DNA of 64,000 nucleotides from CAXBID01 sp963815305. GTDB taxonomy: Bacteria; Bacteroidota; Bacteroidia; Flavobacteriales; Flavobacteriaceae. The stretch spans positions 186,001-250,000 of the forward strand of contig CAWFFW010000001.1 of the NCBI GenBank assembly GCA_963815305.1, in the 5' to 3' direction. A program made the translations under genes and the position numbers. Below the pieces are notes generated by a model that made no database searches, had not been told where the DNA came from, and saw only the letters and a list, made by a program, of their open reading frames with translations. This document shows, one piece after another, positions 61,529 through 64,000 of the stretch (the first letter of the stretch is position 1; every line of letters begins with the position of its first letter).

Positions 61529-63511
61529 ATGAATAGAAACCATCAAATACTCCTTTTTTCGATACTTTTTTTATTAAAGATTCACCTTTTTGCTCAAACT
61601 GTTGCAGATCCAATTTTGAAAAGTAGTCTGGAAAAATCACTTTGGAAAGGTTTTAATCGATATGACTTTAAATACAAACAAAGAGACGCAAGATTAATTG
61701 TTTCCAACAATCCACTTCCTGGTAAACCATGGATTTGGCGTGCACGCTTTCCCGATTGGCATACAGAGGCTGATAGTATTTTGGTTTCTGAAGGGTTTCA
61801 TCTTGCTTACATCAATACAGATAATAAATTTGGCAGTCCCAATGCCGTAGATATCTGGGATGATTTTTATGAATTTTTAGTTACCGAATATAAACTGCAA
61901 AAAAAAGTTGCGTTAATAGGTGTAAGCAGAGGCGGTTTGTATGTGTATAATTGGGCAAAGAAAAACCCACACAAAGTTGCATGCATTTATGCAGAAGCTC
62001 CCGTTTGTGATTTTAAAAGTTGGCCAGCAGGATTTGGCGAAAGCAAAGGCAATAAAGAGGATTGGAATAACTTAAAAAAAGAATACGGTTTTAATTCTGA
62101 TAATGAAGCCAAGTTATATTCCAATAATCCTATAGATAATCTTGAGGCATTGGCAGAAGCAAAAGTTCCGATATTGCATATGATTGGCTTAAAAGATAAA
62201 ATTGTCCCCGTCGATGAAAATACGTTCCCTCTAATTAATAAATATATAAAACTGGGTGGTAATGCATCTGTAGTAACTTGCACAAAGGGAATCCAAGAGT
62301 TAGAAGGACACCACTTTCCAATTGAAACACCTCGGCTTGTTGCAGATTTTATAAAACAGCATTCGCTAAACAATTTGCCTCTAAACGCTTTTAATTACCA
62401 TCAGGAAGGTAGTGGACTTAAAAATTCACACATCAAATTTGAAAGTTATAAAGCAGGGAGAGTCGCTTTTCTGGGGGGGTCAATAACTCATAATTCAGGA
62501 TGGCGTGATAGCATTTGTAATTATCTCGCTAAGCGATTCCCAAAAACTAAATTTGAATTTATTGCTGCGGGTATTCCATCAATGGGCACAACCCCTGCCG
62601 CCTTCAGACTCGAACGTGATGTATTGTCACATGGTAAAGTGGATCTTCTGTTTGAAGAGGCAGCCGTTAATGATGCAACAAATGGAAGAACCAAAACAGA
62701 ACAGATTAGGGGTATGGAAGGTATTGTAAGACATTTACGAAAATCAAACTCTGAAATTGATATTGTAATGATGCATTTTGTTGATCCCGATAAAATGGCA
62801 TCCTATAGTAATGGCGTTGAACCTGATGTCATTACTAATCACAATAAAGTAGCTCAACATTATAACATCCCATCCATCAACCTTGCTAAAGAAGTTACAG
62901 ACAGAATAAACAATAATGAATTTACATGGAAAGATGATTTTAAAAATATTCATCCTTCACCCTTTGGACAGGGGATTTATGCAGATTCAATGATACAATT
63001 TCTTGAAAAAGCATATTCCAGTCATATTGATTCTGATGATAAAATAATGTCTTACAATATTCCTGAAAAAATTGATGATTATTCGTATGACAACGGATAT
63101 TTAGTTGACATAACTGCTGCAAAGCTTAATAAAAGTTGGAGTATAGATTCATCCTGGAATCAAAAAGACAGTGTCAAAACAAGACCAAATTATGTAAATG
63201 TTCCAATGCTAATAGGTAATTATCCAGGCAAAGTTATAAAGCTCAAATTTGAAGGCCATTCTGTCGGCATTGCTGTTGCTGCTGGACCAGATGCAGGGTT
63301 CATCGAATATAGGATAGATAAAAAGGAATGGACTCAATTAAACTTATTTACCAAATGGAGTATACAATTCCATCTCCCTTGGTATTATACCTTAGCAACA
63401 GGATTATCAAGGAAAGAACATGTATTAGAAATACGCCTAGCTGAAAAAAAAGATGAAAGAAGTACAGGACATGCTTGTAGAATAAGATATTTTTATGTTA
63501 ACAAGTATTGA
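61529..63511 (+). CDS. Two-module esterase: alpha/beta-hydrolase plus SGNH hydrolase
   Basis: About 660 residues with a signal peptide (ILLFSILFLLKIHLFAQ). The first module (about 30-285) is an alpha/beta hydrolase with nucleophile Ser133 in LIGVSRGGLY, an acidic residue in GLKDKIVP and His in GHHFP. The second (about 300-500) is an SGNH hydrolase: FLGGSITHNSGW carries the nucleophile Ser in GGS rather than GDS, EAAVNDATNG holds the block III Asn, and DDFKNIHPS the Asp/His. A C-terminal beta-rich part follows. Two independent esterase centres suggest that two types of ester are removed. The frame is open upstream to 61478 but the signal peptide fixes the start at 61529. Confidence 0.85.
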   Translation: MNRNHQILLFSILFLLKIHLFAQTVADPILKSSLEKSLWKGFNRYDFKYKQRDARLIVSNNPLPGKPWIWRARFPDWHTEADSILVSEGFHLAYINTDNKFGSPNAVDIWDDFYEFLVTEYKLQKKVALIGVSRGGLYVYNWAKKNPHKVACIYAEAPVCDFKSWPAGFGESKGNKEDWNNLKKEYGFNSDNEAKLYSNNPIDNLEALAEAKVPILHMIGLKDKIVPVDENTFPLINKYIKLGGNASVVTCTKGIQELEGHHFPIETPRLVADFIKQHSLNNLPLNAFNYHQEGSGLKNSHIKFESYKAGRVAFLGGSITHNSGWRDSICNYLAKRFPKTKFEFIAAGIPSMGTTPAAFRLERDVLSHGKVDLLFEEAAVNDATNGRTKTEQIRGMEGIVRHLRKSNSEIDIVMMHFVDPDKMASYSNGVEPDVITNHNKVAQHYNIPSINLAKEVTDRINNNEFTWKDDFKNIHPSPFGQGIYADSMIQFLEKAYSSHIDSDDKIMSYNIPEKIDDYSYDNGYLVDITAAKLNKSWSIDSSWNQKDSVKTRPNYVNVPMLIGNYPGKVIKLKFEGHSVGIAVAAGPDAGFIEYRIDKKEWTQLNLFTKWSIQFHLPWYYTLATGLSRKEHVLEIRLAEKKDERSTGHACRIRYFYVNKY

Positions 63512-63735
63512 TCAACTATAAAAAGTCTCGTAATAATGTGTAAAAATAATAGCCGATTAATTTCTGGCGATAACGTTAAAAGAGATTCGATAAATTGAGC
63601 ATAAAATGATAGAATTGATAAACAATTGATAACCAACAACAAAATTTGACGTTAGTCAGAATGAACAAAAATCAACTGAAAATACTGATTCTCAACGATA
63701 TTAAAAACAATAAAACAGAACAAAACAAAGGAAAT

Positions 63736-64000
63736 ATGAAAATAAAACAAATATTCTTAATTGTAATTGCCATTTTTATGGTAACAAATTTTAGCGCCCA
63801 AATAGACGAAAATATAAAACAAGACGATTTCAATCGTAATAAACCTGATCGCCAGGAATGGTTGCGAAATTTAGGATTTGGTATGTTTATACATTGGAGT
63901 ATGGACAGCCAGTTAGGAATCGTTATAAGCCACTCAATGGTTGGTGCCTCTGATGATTACACGAACCGTTTTATTAATGAATTACCCAAAACATTTGACC
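63736..64000 (+). CDS. Glycoside hydrolase family 29 alpha-L-fucosidase (5' part, cut by window end)
   Basis: The first 88 codons of a secreted GH29 enzyme. A signal peptide (IFLIVIAIFMVTNFSAQ) is followed by WLRNLGFGMFIHWSMDSQLG, the N-terminal GH29 barrel segment with the HW motif, and HSMVGASDDYTNRF. GH29 enzymes release alpha-L-fucose with retention. The ATG at 63736 begins the signal peptide; an in-frame ATG at 63661 would add 25 non-hydrophobic residues. It links the PUL to the fucose catabolic operon in this window. The remainder, including the nucleophile Asp, is outside the window. Confidence 0.85.
   Translation, partial: MKIKQIFLIVIAIFMVTNFSAQIDENIKQDDFNRNKPDRQEWLRNLGFGMFIHWSMDSQLGIVISHSMVGASDDYTNRFINELPKTFD

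Overview
The window looks like a chromosome segment of a marine Flavobacteriaceae (Bacteroidota). It is AT-rich, carries a SusC/SusD pair inside a polysaccharide utilisation locus (PUL), has promoters with the Bacteroidota -7 box TAnnTTTG, and carries a BfmA-type mobilisation gene and Flavobacteriia-type intergenic repeats. No tRNA, rRNA or CRISPR array was seen.

Region 1 (1-25 kb) is a stress-type accessory island. It holds two paralogous AraC-family regulators, a membrane-anchored endonuclease/exonuclease/phosphatase protein, a LysE-type exporter, two DUF421 membrane proteins, a frameshifted photolyase next to an intact cryptochrome-DASH, a large HPII-type catalase, a DUF2383 four-helix protein and a 573-residue membrane protein with helical repeats. 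It also holds a glycan-assembly set: five glycosyltransferases, a PIG-L deacetylase/methyltransferase fusion and an acyl-CoA-dehydrogenase-like protein. The most notable observation is a shared cis-element. A tandem operator (consensus CAGTTATNNGAGCTA, copies 21-22 bp apart) precedes the DUF421/photolyase operon, the glycosyltransferase operon and the repeat membrane protein, each time with a TAnnTTTG box exactly 21 nt further on. A weaker version lies before the catalase. I infer one regulon joining DNA repair, peroxide defence and a surface glycan, probably driven by one of the AraC paralogues.

Region 2 (25-32 kb) is a gene graveyard and mobile zone. It contains relics of an S24-type regulator, a hybrid histidine kinase and a RelE/ParE-type toxin, then an intact tyrosine recombinase with palindromes around it, a BfmA/BtgA mobilisation protein with an oriT-like hairpin, and an intact IS110 transposase whose structured upstream leader is a good bridge-RNA candidate.

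Region 3 (32-40.6 kb, minus strand) encodes a complete non-phosphorylating L-fucose pathway: permease, mutarotase, fucose dehydrogenase, fuconolactonase, fuconate dehydratase, 2-keto-3-deoxyfuconate dehydrogenase, diketo-deoxyfuconate hydrolase and L-lactate dehydrogenase, behind an AraC regulator. Two genes carry oddities: two amber codons in the native N-terminus of the lactate dehydrogenase, and a missing catalytic lysine in the fucose dehydrogenase. The operon lies between two recombinase genes, the right-hand one a truncated relic.

Region 4 (41.9-64 kb) is a PUL: LacI regulator, sodium/solute symporter, FAD oxidoreductase, SusC, SusD, SGNH esterase, a 957-residue lipoprotein of no family I recognise, GH31, GH97, a GH28-like beta-helix protein, a two-module esterase and the start of a GH29 alpha-L-fucosidase. 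With Region 3 this suggests uptake and full catabolism of a fucosylated, acylated glycan. No sulfatase is present in the visible part.
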